A DNA stretch of 64,000 nucleotides, taken from Bretschneidera sinensis. Lineage: Eukaryota > Streptophyta > Magnoliopsida > Brassicales > Akaniaceae. Shown here piece after piece: positions 55,151 through 64,000 of this stretch. Positions within the stretch are counted from its first letter, which is position 1; every line of letters starts with the position of its first letter. The notes beneath the pieces were generated by a model. That model was not told the DNA's origin, did no database searches, and saw nothing but the letters and a program-made list of their open reading frames with translations. The DNA lies in contig CM043700.1 of the NCBI GenBank assembly GCA_023935145.1, positions 65,428,620 to 65,492,619 of the forward strand, given 5' to 3'. Position numbers and translations under genes: made by a program.

Positions 55151-56008
55151 CTAATAAAACTTATGTGCCTCATATAAAAATTTCCTCTTATCTTGAGCGC
55201 TCCAATCCACAGGTATCTCACTTGTAACCAAGTAATTCACAATGTGAGCAAACCATAGTAAGGCAGTAACAGCAAGTAAATGCTCATCGGGAAAGTCATC
55301 TTTGATCGGCATGTTATCAGACGTGTCCTCAAATGTGAGCCATGAAAGATGGTCAGCTACTACATTCTCTACTCTTTTCCTATATTTGATGGTGATGTCG
55401 AATTCTTGTAGGAGTAGGATCCATCGGATTAGGCGTGCCTTAGCATCCTTCTTTGTAAGAAGGTACTTAAGGGCTGCATGATCTGTAAAAATAAGGATAG
55501 GAGAGCCAATTAAATATGCACGAAATTTATCCAAAGCAAATACTACAGCTAGTAATTCTTTTTCAGTTGTGGAGTAATTCATTTGAGCACTATTTAAAGT
55601 CTTACTAGCATAGTAAATTACAAATGGTTTTCCCTCTCTTCGCTATCCAAGAACAGCACCTACAGCGTAGTCACTAGCATCACACATGATTTCAAAGGGT
55701 AAATTCCAATCAGGTGACTGCATTATAGGTGCTGAAGTAAGCTTGCCAATCAGTGTTTTAAAGGCCTCTTGACAAGCTGGAGTCCACTCAAATGGGGCAT
55801 CTTTAACTAGGATGGCACATAATGGTCTAGATATGTTGGAAAAATTTTGTATAAACCTCCTATAAAAGCCAGCATGACCAAGGAAATATCTCACATCCTT
55901 TATTGTCTTAGGTGTAGGCAATTTAGAGATTAATTCAATCTTAGATTGATCAACCTCTATTCCTTTAGAAGAGACAATATGCCCTAAGACAATACTGAAT
56001 GGGACCAT
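55151..56008 (-). pseudogene. RT thumb and RNase H of element F
   Basis: Segment 56008-55643 gives VLGHIVSSKGIEVDQSKIEL, RYFLGHAGFYRRFIQNFSNI and LPFEIMCDASDYAVGAVLG; a TAG then replaces the Gln of GQRREGKPF. Segment 55582-55151 is RNase H: MNYSTTEKELLAVVFALDKF, YLIGSPILIFTDHAALKYLL and VENVVADHLSWLTF. A TAG at its end replaces the Trp of FYWDDP. All domains expected after RT are present. Confidence 0.85.
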
Positions 56009-56009
56009 G

Positions 56010-56880
56010 AAATGACATTTTTCCTAGTTTAAAACAAATTATTTTTCCTCACATTGAATTAATACTCTTTCCAAATTCATTAAGCATGTATCAAATGAAG
56101 ATCCAAAAACAGTCAGGTCATCCATAAAAACCTCCATGCAATTTTCAACCTTGCCACTAAAAGTACTCATCATGCAATGTTGAAAAGTGGCAGGGGCATT
56201 ACATAATCCAAATGGCATTCTACGAAAAGCATAAGTGCCAAAGGGACAAGTAAAAGTGGTTTTATCCTGGTCTTCTAATGCAATTTCTATATGATAATAG
56301 CTAGAATAACCATCTAAGAAACAGTAAAAATGGTGACCGGCTACACGCTCAAGAATTTGATCAATAAAAAGGAGTGGGAAATGGTATTTCCGGGTGGCAG
56401 CATTTAATTTTCTGTAATCAATTCACATACGCCACCCGGTCACAAGTTTGGTAGGGACTAACTCTCCTAGGTCATTCATTACCACAGTGACTCCGGACTT
56501 TTTGGGAACGACTTGTGTAGGACTTACCCATTTACTATCAGCTATGGGATATATAATACCCGCATCTAACAGTTTCAGCACTTCATTTTTCACTACTTAT
56601 TTCATAGTGGGGTTAAGTCTACGTTGAGGGTCTCTACGAGGACTGGTTCCTTCATCCAAATTTATTTTATGGGAGCAGATCAGGGGACTAATTCCCTTCA
56701 AATCAGCCATGCTCCATCCTAAGGCTGATTTATATGCAATTAAGGTCTGAATCAGTTTCTCATGTTGGGTCTCAGATAATTCAGATGAAATAATAACAGA
56801 AAATGTATCACCTTGACCGAGAAATGCATACTTTAAACCCTTAGGTAGTGGCTTTAAGTGGACTTTAGGTGCTGCCACAC
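56010..56880 (-). pseudogene. Reverse transcriptase of element F
   Basis: It starts LKPLPKGLKYAFLGQGDTFS and reads ALGWSMADLKGISPLICSHK, RRLNPTMK (then a TAA), DAGIIYPIADSKWVSPTQVV, YRKLNAATRKYHFP, CFLDGYSSYYHIEIALEDQD, KTTFTCPFGTYAFRRMPFGL and EVFMDDLTVFGSSF. The catalytic FMDD box is at 56117-56128 (minus), the form usual for Athila-like RT. At least three stops, including TGA in WRMCIDYRKLN. Element B lacks this entire segment. Confidence 0.85.
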
Positions 56881-56890
56881 TTGAGGGGGT

Positions 56891-57877
56891 TTATTTTTCA
56901 CTTCTTTCAGGCAACTCTTTGAACCTTGGTTGCCATGGGCGGGTGTCATAATCCTGAGATTTGTCAAAAACAGCACAAATATCGATTACATCAGTTTTAT
57001 CATCAAATAAATCAATCTCAAAATTAACAAGAAATTTTTTAAAATGATCAAAATCATGAGCCATGGAAACTCCCTCATCGATGAGTGACTCGAGCATATA
57101 TAACTGGTGATTTTCATCCTCATCTTCAGGCTGTTTTGCAACATTGAAAATGTTCACTTCTAAGGTCATGTTTCCAAAAGACAGCTTCATGAGTCCATTC
57201 CTGCAATTAATCAGAGCATTTGCAGTGGCAAGGAAAGGTCTACTCAAAATCAAAGGAGTTTTCGAGTTAGTGTCAACAACAGAAGTTGTGTCAAGGATTA
57301 GGAAATCAACAGGATAATAAAATTTGTCAATCTGAATCAACACATCCTCTACCACACCCCGGGGTACTTTGACTGAACGGTCAGCCAACTGTAACACCAC
57401 ACCGGTTGGTTTGATTTTCCCTAAACCTAGCTGTACATAAATGGAAAATGGCATCAGGTTCACACTGGCTCCTAGATCTAGTAAGGCTTGTCCAACCTTA
57501 TGATTTTCGATGCTGCAAGCAATGGTAGGACAGCCTGGATCCTTGTATTTTGGGGGAATTCTTTCCTCAATTAAAGCACTAACTTGCTCAGTTAGGAATG
57601 CAGTTTTCTTGACATGGTGTCTCCTTTTAATTGTGCATAAATCCTTGAGGACTTTTGCATAGGTAGGCACTTGTTTAATCACATACAAAAGAGGAAGATT
57701 GAGTTTCACTTGCCTTAAGTCCTCGAGGATTTCATTGTTTAAGTCTAGATTTTTCTTGTTTGACTTTAAGGCTTGAGGGTATAGTGCCTTAACAGGACTT
57801 TTGGTCACTTCAGGGTCTTTAGTCAGTTCAGTATTACTACTAGTTTGACCCTTTTCCACATCCTCGGATACATTCAT
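56891..57877 (-). pseudogene. Protease region of element F
   Basis: An open frame of 328 codons, starting in the gag-protease linker (MNVSEDVEKGQTSSNTELTK). It includes KVKLNLPLLYVIKQVPTY-type sequence, KRRHHVKKTAFLTEQVSALI, the active site LLDLGASVNLMPFSIYVQLG (DLGA codons at 57479-57468), FYYPVDFLILDTTSVVDTNS and FLATANALINCRNGLMKLSF. The Athila-like protease uses Asp-Leu-Gly-Ala. Its beginning is joined to gag by sequence with a TAG at about 57897 and an upstream break. The translated start here is unlikely to be the real one. Confidence 0.85.
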
Positions 57878-58033
57878 TGGTGGTATGTGTAGTGACTAAC
57901 CACTTCGGGTCACAATGGCATTTACATCTTTCAGGTTTTCTTATACCATATGTTGACCGTGAGGTATGGACTGAGTTTGGGAAGGGAACTTACCTCGCTC
58001 AGTCATACTTGAGGAGCTTATTAATTTAGACAC

Positions 58034-59257
58034 TTAGCTCCTAGTTTCTCTATTCTCTTCCATCACCTGTGTAAATAATGCCTCAAACCTTTGGTTTATC
58101 TTACCTTGTGCCTCTATAAAGGCCTGTAAGGTGTCTTCTAAGGAGTTTTTAGAGGATGAGGGTGCATGATAAGGTGCAGGGGATGATCTAGGGGGCTGCA
58201 CATGCTGGTTTTCAGATTTCCAGCTGAAGTTGGGGTAATTTCGCCACCCTGGGTTATAAGTGTTAGAGAAAGGTACAAGAGGCTTCTTGTACATGCCTAA
58301 GGCATTACATTGTTCCTCATACAGCCCTCTCATATCAGCAAATGTGGGGCATTCTTGGAGGAGGTGATCTACCCCGCCAAACATAAAACACGGCTCTAAA
58401 GACTCGGCATGATTAGCCACATGTGTTTGCTTTGAGCCCTTCGTTTTTAATGCATCTAACTCCCTAGTGAGCATTTCAACCTTAGCTTTCAGGTTGTCTT
58501 TTTCCCTAAGATGGTATATCCCTCCACCACTGGGATTTCCTATAGGTCGTGACCTATTCATGCTTTCAGTAGCACTAGGTCCAGTCCATGTATGAGCTTT
58601 CTCAGCAAGCTCATTGAGGTATTTAATAGCCTCATCGGGGTCTTTTTTCAGAAATTTCTCATTGCACATCATCTCTACAAATTGGCGTTCTCTATAGGTA
58701 AGACCCTCATAGAAATAGCTCACTAAACGCCAATTTTTATACCCATGGTGTGGGCACATACTCAACACCTCTTTAAATTTCTCCCAAGACTGATATAAAG
58801 TCTCGTTTTCCTTTTGTGCAAAGGTGGAGATTTGTCTTTTCAACGCATTAGTCTTATGTTGAGGGAAGTACTTGTTAAAGAAGGCCTGAGTCATCTCAGT
58901 CCACGACCCAATAGATCGTGGTCTAAGTGAGTATAGCCAACTCTTAGCTCTATCCTTCAAAGCAAAAGGAAAGAACTTAAGTCGCACAATGTCAGCAGTT
59001 GCACCTTGATCATGGAAAGTTGCGACTACTTCCTCAAACTCCCTAATGTGCACATATGGGTTCTCATTTTCCATGCCATAAAATGTAGGGAGTAACTGTA
59101 TCATCCCTGTCCTAAGATCTAATTGGGGAATGTTGGCTGGAAACATGATGCAAGATGGTGTGGTTGTGCGTGTAGGGTGGAAGTAATCCTCAAGGGTCCT
59201 AGTAGGTTGATCCTCGTGTTCACTCATTTCCTCAGGACTAGATGGATTATCAAACAA
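58034..59257 (-). pseudogene. Gag of element F
   Basis: A 407-codon frame from ATG 59257 (MFDNPSSPEEMSEHEDQPTR). The core reads DLRTGMIQLLPTFYGMENEN, YVHIREFEEVVATFHDQGAT, LKFFPFALKDRAKSWLYSLR and WTEMTQAFFNKYFPQHKTNA. The zinc knuckle has lost one Cys: CFMFGGVDHLLQEC where element B has CFVCGGVGHPAQEC. The frame ends with TAA at the site where B has the Gln of SQVTKL, so a C-to-T change cut the protein. A real start further upstream is possible. Confidence 0.85.
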
Positions 59258-59439
59258 AGGGTTTAAAAAGGTTCATTCTATCTCTAGCATAGGCCTACAG
59301 GCGAATCTACCCAAAGTGTCCCTATATCTGGGCATGCAAGATCACAAAATTTAAAAAAAAAAATGCTGAAAGAAATTATTTACAATTCTTCTATTGTTAT
59401 GTCAAAAGTTGACAAACTTCTTTGTACTAAATTGTGTTT

Positions 59440-59456
59440 CCCCGGCAACGGCGCCA
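59440..59456 (-). other. Primer-binding site of element F
   Basis: The minus strand reads TGGCGCCGTTGCCGGGG, five bases from the LTR, the classical Athila-type site. Confidence 0.9.
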
Positions 59457-60338
59457 AAATTTGATTACGCCCAAAACATAACGCAGTAGTTGTAGTATAG
59501 TTTTAGGGTGTCGATTCCATAGGGAAACAAGTTAATTATAAAGGAAGATGTGAATCTTAACACAAACGATAAAAGATCAAATAAATCTGAGTTTGTTTGA
59601 GAAAAAGGGTAATTGTGTAAATAGATTTGAAATATAATTAAGAATGACAAGGTTCCGGAAATCCTCCCTAGGCTCGTTGCTCTAATCCTAACTCGATTCA
59701 GTTGTTTTTATCTCGATTGCTAGTTTCATTTCCCAAACAGGCAATCGGCACATATTCAATTAAAGCGCAATTATAAATCCTAATGTAATTGTTATGAATT
59801 ATTCTCTACTTTTAAGCACACATGACCCAACTTATAAATTATCAAAAGATGACGATATATCTAACGACAATACCGCAACAATGGACTAATCTATAAAAGA
59901 GGCCTACCGGACTCAATCACATCCAAACAGATACACATAAGAAAAGCATGACTGAACTTATATGCAAAGGAAGCATGCAATCACCGGACTAATAAAATAA
60001 TCTATTAATTAATTTAAAAAATAAAACATAACAATGTTTGATAAAAATAATACCAACTACAACTGAATCAAATAAAGGAAAATAAGAACAACTACACCTA
60101 GGGATTCATCCCTTCGCTTTGCTTGGAGATTAGCTGGCCATAGAGCTCATGCCTCATTGAGTTGCCTCCGGCCTCTCAACGATCATCCTCAGCTTGCCCT
60201 CCAAATTTTATACTTCGGATTCCTCTTAAAGGCCCTCTGGATTTACTCCTAAAGACCCTCTAGAGTCACTCTCTAAAGATCTCAGAAGATGATCTTAGAA
60301 GAGCTCCGATTTGTTGATTCCAGCTGAGCGGAGTGGGT

Positions 60339-60348
60339 CTTTATATAG
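60339..60348 (-). promoter_or_regulatory. TATA box of the F 5' LTR
   Basis: The minus strand reads CCTATATAAAGAC in the LTR that drives the element. The CGATCG array starts about 60 bp upstream in transcription direction, and the motif CCCACATCGG lies between them. Confidence 0.7.
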
Positions 60349-60404
60349 GCAAACTCCCGAAATGCTAAGTGTTATCTAACCGATGTGGGAAACTATCTGG
60401 GTGC

Positions 60405-60640
60405 GCTCGATTGCAGCTCGAGTGCGATCGATCGCACATGTGCTCGATCGTGGCTTGTGCGCTCGATCGTGTATGCGCTGCAGAGTACCTTGCTCGATGT
60501 GGGATGTGCGCTCGATCGCACTGCGTGTGCACTCGATCGCACTGTGTGTGCGCTCGATCGCATGTGCGCTACAGAGTACCTTAGTTGATGTGAGATGTGC
60601 ACTCGATCGCACTGCTTGTGCACTCGATCGCAATACAGGC
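60405..60640. repeat. CGATCG-type tandem array in the F 5' LTR
   Basis: Nine or more variants of GTGCGCTCGATCGCA, including TGTGCACTCGATCGCACTGT and TGTGCGCTCGATCGCATGTG. Many decayed units differ by C-to-T or G-to-A at CpG. Confidence 0.9.
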
Positions 60641-60860
60641 AACAATCCCTCTTGTCCTTCCAGAAGTATAGGATTGCAACGATCGCTTCTTTTCCTCTTT
60701 TAAACTCAAAGTGCCTGAAAGTGCACTGAAACAAGTCAGTGGTCCAATAATATCACTTTAGAGTTATAAACACATAAAAGCACAATAAAGACCGAGATCA
60801 GTCCTAAAATGCCAATAATTAATCACTGTTGAGATGCATTTTATGACTCTCATCATGTAT

Positions 60861-62600
60861 CAAGCATGATAAGGCTTTCTACCTCTTTAGAGAGAAGCTT
60901 AAGTAGCCCCATGATCATATCAATATCTATTTTCAAATAAATCATAAAATAAAAAGGAAAATGAGAAGAAAACGAAGGGAAATAAAATAGAGAAAAAGGG
61001 GAAGAATGTGGGAGGTTTGAGTGTTGAAGATTTTGATTGAAAAATTCAGGAAAAATTCTTTAAAATTTAGTTTGAAGAAGTTCTTTCACAATTGTTGCGA
61101 GGTTCTTGGTGCTTAACACTTTTACTAGTTCCTCTTGAAGAGATTCTGAAAATTTATGTTAAGGTATGGTTTCTACCATGCATCATTTTTATTTACGTTC
61201 TTTATGTTTTAATGAATGAATTACATGTTGAATTCTTGTAAATAGTATTTACAGTCATGTGTTGTTATAGTTGAAATCATATATGTTAAAATTGGATTCA
61301 ATATACATAGTTTCTCTTATAAATCAATAAATTGTCCTTTTGTTATGAAATAATCCTTAATTTTTAGTATGTTATAGTTCTATATGTCTAGAGATTGTAT
61401 ATCGAATTTATTCTCAATTAGATGTCTAGAGGTTAGTCTATCATTAGACATACTACTACTGAGTTCTAGAAATCATAATATGGACAGATTCTGTAGTCTA
61501 TTTTAAGCTAATGTAAATCGGATCATTTTGAGATCAAATTTGGTGCTTCTTGAGTCTACTTTGAAGATCTATAAGTCTAGTTTCTAAACTATTTGAATCA
61601 CCCATAAATGTTATCTAATGATGAGATAATGATATTTTAGTTGACTCTGTTCAAGCATGGCAGACTCTGTTCAGGCATGGCATATTAATTTAGCTATTGT
61701 TTTTATCGATGAATGTGCATGTGTATGTCTTTGTGCATACGTGTGAATGAAGGGGAGTTATCAACATTGAATGAAGAAGCATTTTTTAAATGATACATGT
61801 TGGGACACTTCCTAACAGGTTAACCTCCCTATTGGGTGTGTGTCGTGCACGACGTTACACTATTATATTTTAGTGAATGATTGAACATTACTTAGGCATG
61901 ATACTTGACTCCGTCCTTACAATGATTAATCAAATGCTATTGGAGTGCTCATGAGGTCTCTACTGGATCAATTGAGATCTTTGTTTGGTTGGTTTAGGCC
62001 TTGAAGGATTAGTTTGGACCAAAGTGAAGTAGGATGGAATTGATTGGTATGGAGAGTGTCCCTTCAAGTTTAGTTAATAATGCATTGCATATGATTGCTT
62101 AAAGTAGTTGGTTGTAACCACTTGTATGGGATAGTGGATTACTCACGTCTACTCAACCTGTTATTGTACTATGTTTTCTTGATATGATGCATACATGAAC
62201 ATCACTACATTCATATATTATTCATACATGCATGTATAACTGTACACTTGCATATATCCATGTAGATCCCTATTGAGCCTAGTTGTTCAGTTGACCTATT
62301 ATATGAATAGACTATTTCTTAGATAATGAAAAAAGTGTACATAAGGAAGCTAGAATAGAGGGATTAGTTGGGTGAATCTAGAGTTCAGTTTGTAAGAGAG
62401 TTAGGTACCATGTTGTAATACCTATATTCGTGAAGTAAGGGTGAAGAAGTAATTTAATAAATATATTATGAAATTTAAATAATACATTTACGCGAAGGGT
62501 TAGTATTCAATAAAATAATTCTTTTGAAAATAAAAAATTGGAATGTGGATGTCGTTAAAAGAAAAGAAAAAAAAATCTGGACATCCAAAAGAAAAAAAAA
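60861..62600. other. No gene seen; AT-rich DNA
   Basis: No frame resembles a known protein. Minor features are a perfect palindrome GTCGTGCACGAC (61842-61853) and a short direct repeat around GACTCTGTTCA(A/G)GCATGGCA (61645-61683). Confidence 0.5.
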
Positions 62601-62626
62601 CCAAAGTCAAGAAAAACGGTAGGAGG

Positions 62627-62697
62627 TGGCAGCACCTGCTGCCAAGTGAAATTTGTGAAGGGTTTATGCCCTCTAAGTCTCCAAAACGTGGAGACTT
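62627..62697. repeat. Two hairpins in a GC-richer segment
   Basis: GGCAGCA-CC-TGCTGCC (62627-62642) and AAGTCTCC with loop AAAACGT and GGAGACTT (62675-62697). The segment is followed by a TATATATATGCATATAA stretch at about 62808, and resembles an LTR promoter region, without proof. Confidence 0.6.
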
Positions 62698-63458
62698 TGT
62701 GAGAAAGGTGGGGAACTGCAAACGAAAGGCATTCTGCATGCATGCCACATGCCCTGTGCGTGGCAACTTGAGAAATGCAAAGAGAGGGGACGGCTGAAGC
62801 AAGGAAAACTATATATATGCATATAATGGGTAAACATATGAAGACTGAACGATTTCGTTCAGTTTCTTTCAATTTCTCGTTTGTTTTCTCAAAACAATTG
62901 GGGACTCAAAGAAATACTGAAAGAGCAAAATTTTGAAGGGGTTTTCTGTAGAATTTCGTAGAGAATCAGGAAAAGCTATCAGAAAAGCAAAAGGTAATAA
63001 TATAATTTTTTTTTTAATTTCTGACATTTACGAAGTTTTCCTAAATTCAAAGTGGGAACTTTCAAAGTGTGTGATTTATAATGAATTGAAGAATAAATTA
63101 CCAATTTAATATAAATACGATGTCAGGTGTTGACGATCTACAACTAAGGGAAATTTCTGAGAAAAACAGGAAAGGCAAGGAGGTGACCTAGTAGCTTTAA
63201 GAGCTACGTGGTGAGTTGGATTTACTTTAAGTAGTCTAAATAAAAAATGAAAAATTTAGTGATAATATTAAAATAAATTTTTAGCTTATGTTGTGGTGAT
63301 AGATAAAGATTTGGTTGATAATTATGATATGAATTTTGGACATGTACAAAATTATTAGGAGAGAAATAATATTTTTGGAATAATAAGTTGATTTAATAAT
63401 CAAAGCGATAAGTGAAATTCTTGATGAGTTATATTGATGCTTTAATACGAATTATGAT

Positions 63459-63568
63459 GAGATGAATTTTAGTGGATCTTGACAAGCTTTGATGGATGAT
63501 TTGATATGATTTGAGATGAAATTTAGTGGATCTTGACAAGCTTTAATGGATTATTTGATATGATTTGG
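63459..63568 (+). repeat. 54-bp direct repeat
   Basis: Two copies of TTTAGTGGATCTTGACAAGC continuing through TTT(G/A)ATGGAT(G/T)ATTTGATATGATTTG. Confidence 0.8.
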
Positions 63569-63726
63569 GATGAGAGGAAATTAGTGAAATTTTTATTATA
63601 TAAATTTGAGAAAAATCAGGATAGCCAATTTAAGTGTTTTAAATTTATCTGTTGTTTTTATATTACTATTTATATGCATATTTCATATCATTGTTCATAT
63701 GTAAATGCATTAAATGAGAAAGAAAA

Positions 63727-63880
63727 GAACCGGGAAGACAGCCGGTCTAATTGAAAAACTGTGCCAGCCGGTATATGCTGGGAATGAATCCCGTGGCAGG
63801 TGGGAAAAGCTGAAAGAACCGGGAAGGCAGCCGGTCTAAATGAAATGAAAAAACCGGGAAGGCAGCCAGTCTAAGATAAT
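63727..63880 (+). repeat. Three-copy AACCGGGAAGGCAGCCGGTC repeat
   Basis: Copies start at about 63727, 63816 and 63851. Each contains a CCGG..CCGG inverted half (CCGGGAAGGCAGCCGG). Spacing is irregular. It resembles the repeated block in long chromovirus LTRs, by recollection only. Confidence 0.7.
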
Positions 63881-64000
63881 AACAACCTTTCGACAGGTGG
63901 GAAGACGTTCCCATCATAATCATTCATGCATTGCATTTGTTTTAACTATTGTTTGCCTTATTGAAATGCTGATATGTGATGTACTAATTGTGAATTTAAT

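Larger units (their letters stand above)
50953..60855 (-). mobile_element. Element F: full-length Athila-like retrotransposon with perfect target duplication
   Basis: The LTRs are 50953-52324 (1372 bp) and 59462-60855 (1394 bp), flanked by TGTAT on both sides (50948-50952 and 60856-60860). Total 9.9 kb. Minus-strand order is primer site, gag (59257-58034), protease (57877-56891), RT (56880-56010), RNase H (56008-55151), integrase (55150-53964), 1.6 kb untranslated region, LTR. It has no ORF after integrase, unlike element B. The LTRs differ mainly by transitions (about 5 in the first 140 bp by eye) and by one repeat unit. Several stops and one frameshift make it inactive. Confidence 0.9.
59462..60855 (-). 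repeat. 5' LTR of element F
   Basis: Aligned with 50953-52324 along its length. It has one more 20-22 bp CGATCG unit (around 60525-60560), which explains its greater length. TATA box at 60339-60348. Confidence 0.95.

Noticed and set aside
62500..62872. Overlapping ORFs of 84-105 aa at 62500-62872
   Set aside because: They overlap each other on both strands across a promoter-like hairpin region, with no recognisable motif.

Overview
The window is repeat-dense plant intergenic DNA, most likely from a eudicot. It is AT-rich, and nearly every recognisable coding stretch belongs to LTR retrotransposons of the plant Ty3/gypsy lineages (Athila-like, Tat and chromovirus) or Ty1/copia. I found no convincing host gene, rRNA, tRNA or CRISPR array. 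Almost every retrotransposon reading frame is broken by stops or frameshifts.

Layout. Region 1-6997 is a minus-strand Tat-lineage element (E), running off the left edge. An Athila-like fragment (G, 1811-4491) is lodged in it, and E's reverse transcriptase region is missing. Region 7340-49310 is a plus-strand Tat-lineage element (D), about 12.6 kb once insertions are removed. It has gag, protease, RT, two RNase H domains, integrase and an antisense extra ORF resembling the plant mobile domain. D carries a rearranged block (11051-16113: Athila-like deletion derivative H, a large inverted LTR repeat, and a flanking 367-bp direct duplication), an Athila-like solo LTR with a perfect 5-bp target duplication (16785-18354), and a chromovirus (A, 23938-46268). 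A contains Athila-like element B (26150-43138), and B contains a Ty1/copia element (C, 32838-39432). The order C in B in A in D is fixed by 5-bp target duplications and by reading frames that rejoin across each insertion.

Right part. Region 49311-50952 is unassigned AT-rich DNA with a relic short copia-type LTR and primer-binding site. Region 50953-60855 is a full-length minus-strand Athila-like element (F) with a perfect TGTAT target duplication and the full gag-PR-RT-RH-INT order, decayed by stops and one frameshift. Region 60861-64000 has no gene I can support; it holds short tandem repeats and hairpins that resemble the long LTR of another element.

How the parts relate. B and F are sister Athila-like elements with complementary losses: B has lost RT in a clean deletion but keeps an extra ORF after integrase, while F keeps RT but lacks that ORF. 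G and H are also deletion derivatives whose breaks fall near the start of RT. In several Athila-like LTRs a GC-rich tandem cassette lies just upstream of the TATA box; its sequence differs between families but its position is similar. Many premature stops are Q-to-TAG/TAA or W-to-TAG/TGA, as expected from deamination of methylated cytosine in silenced plant transposons.
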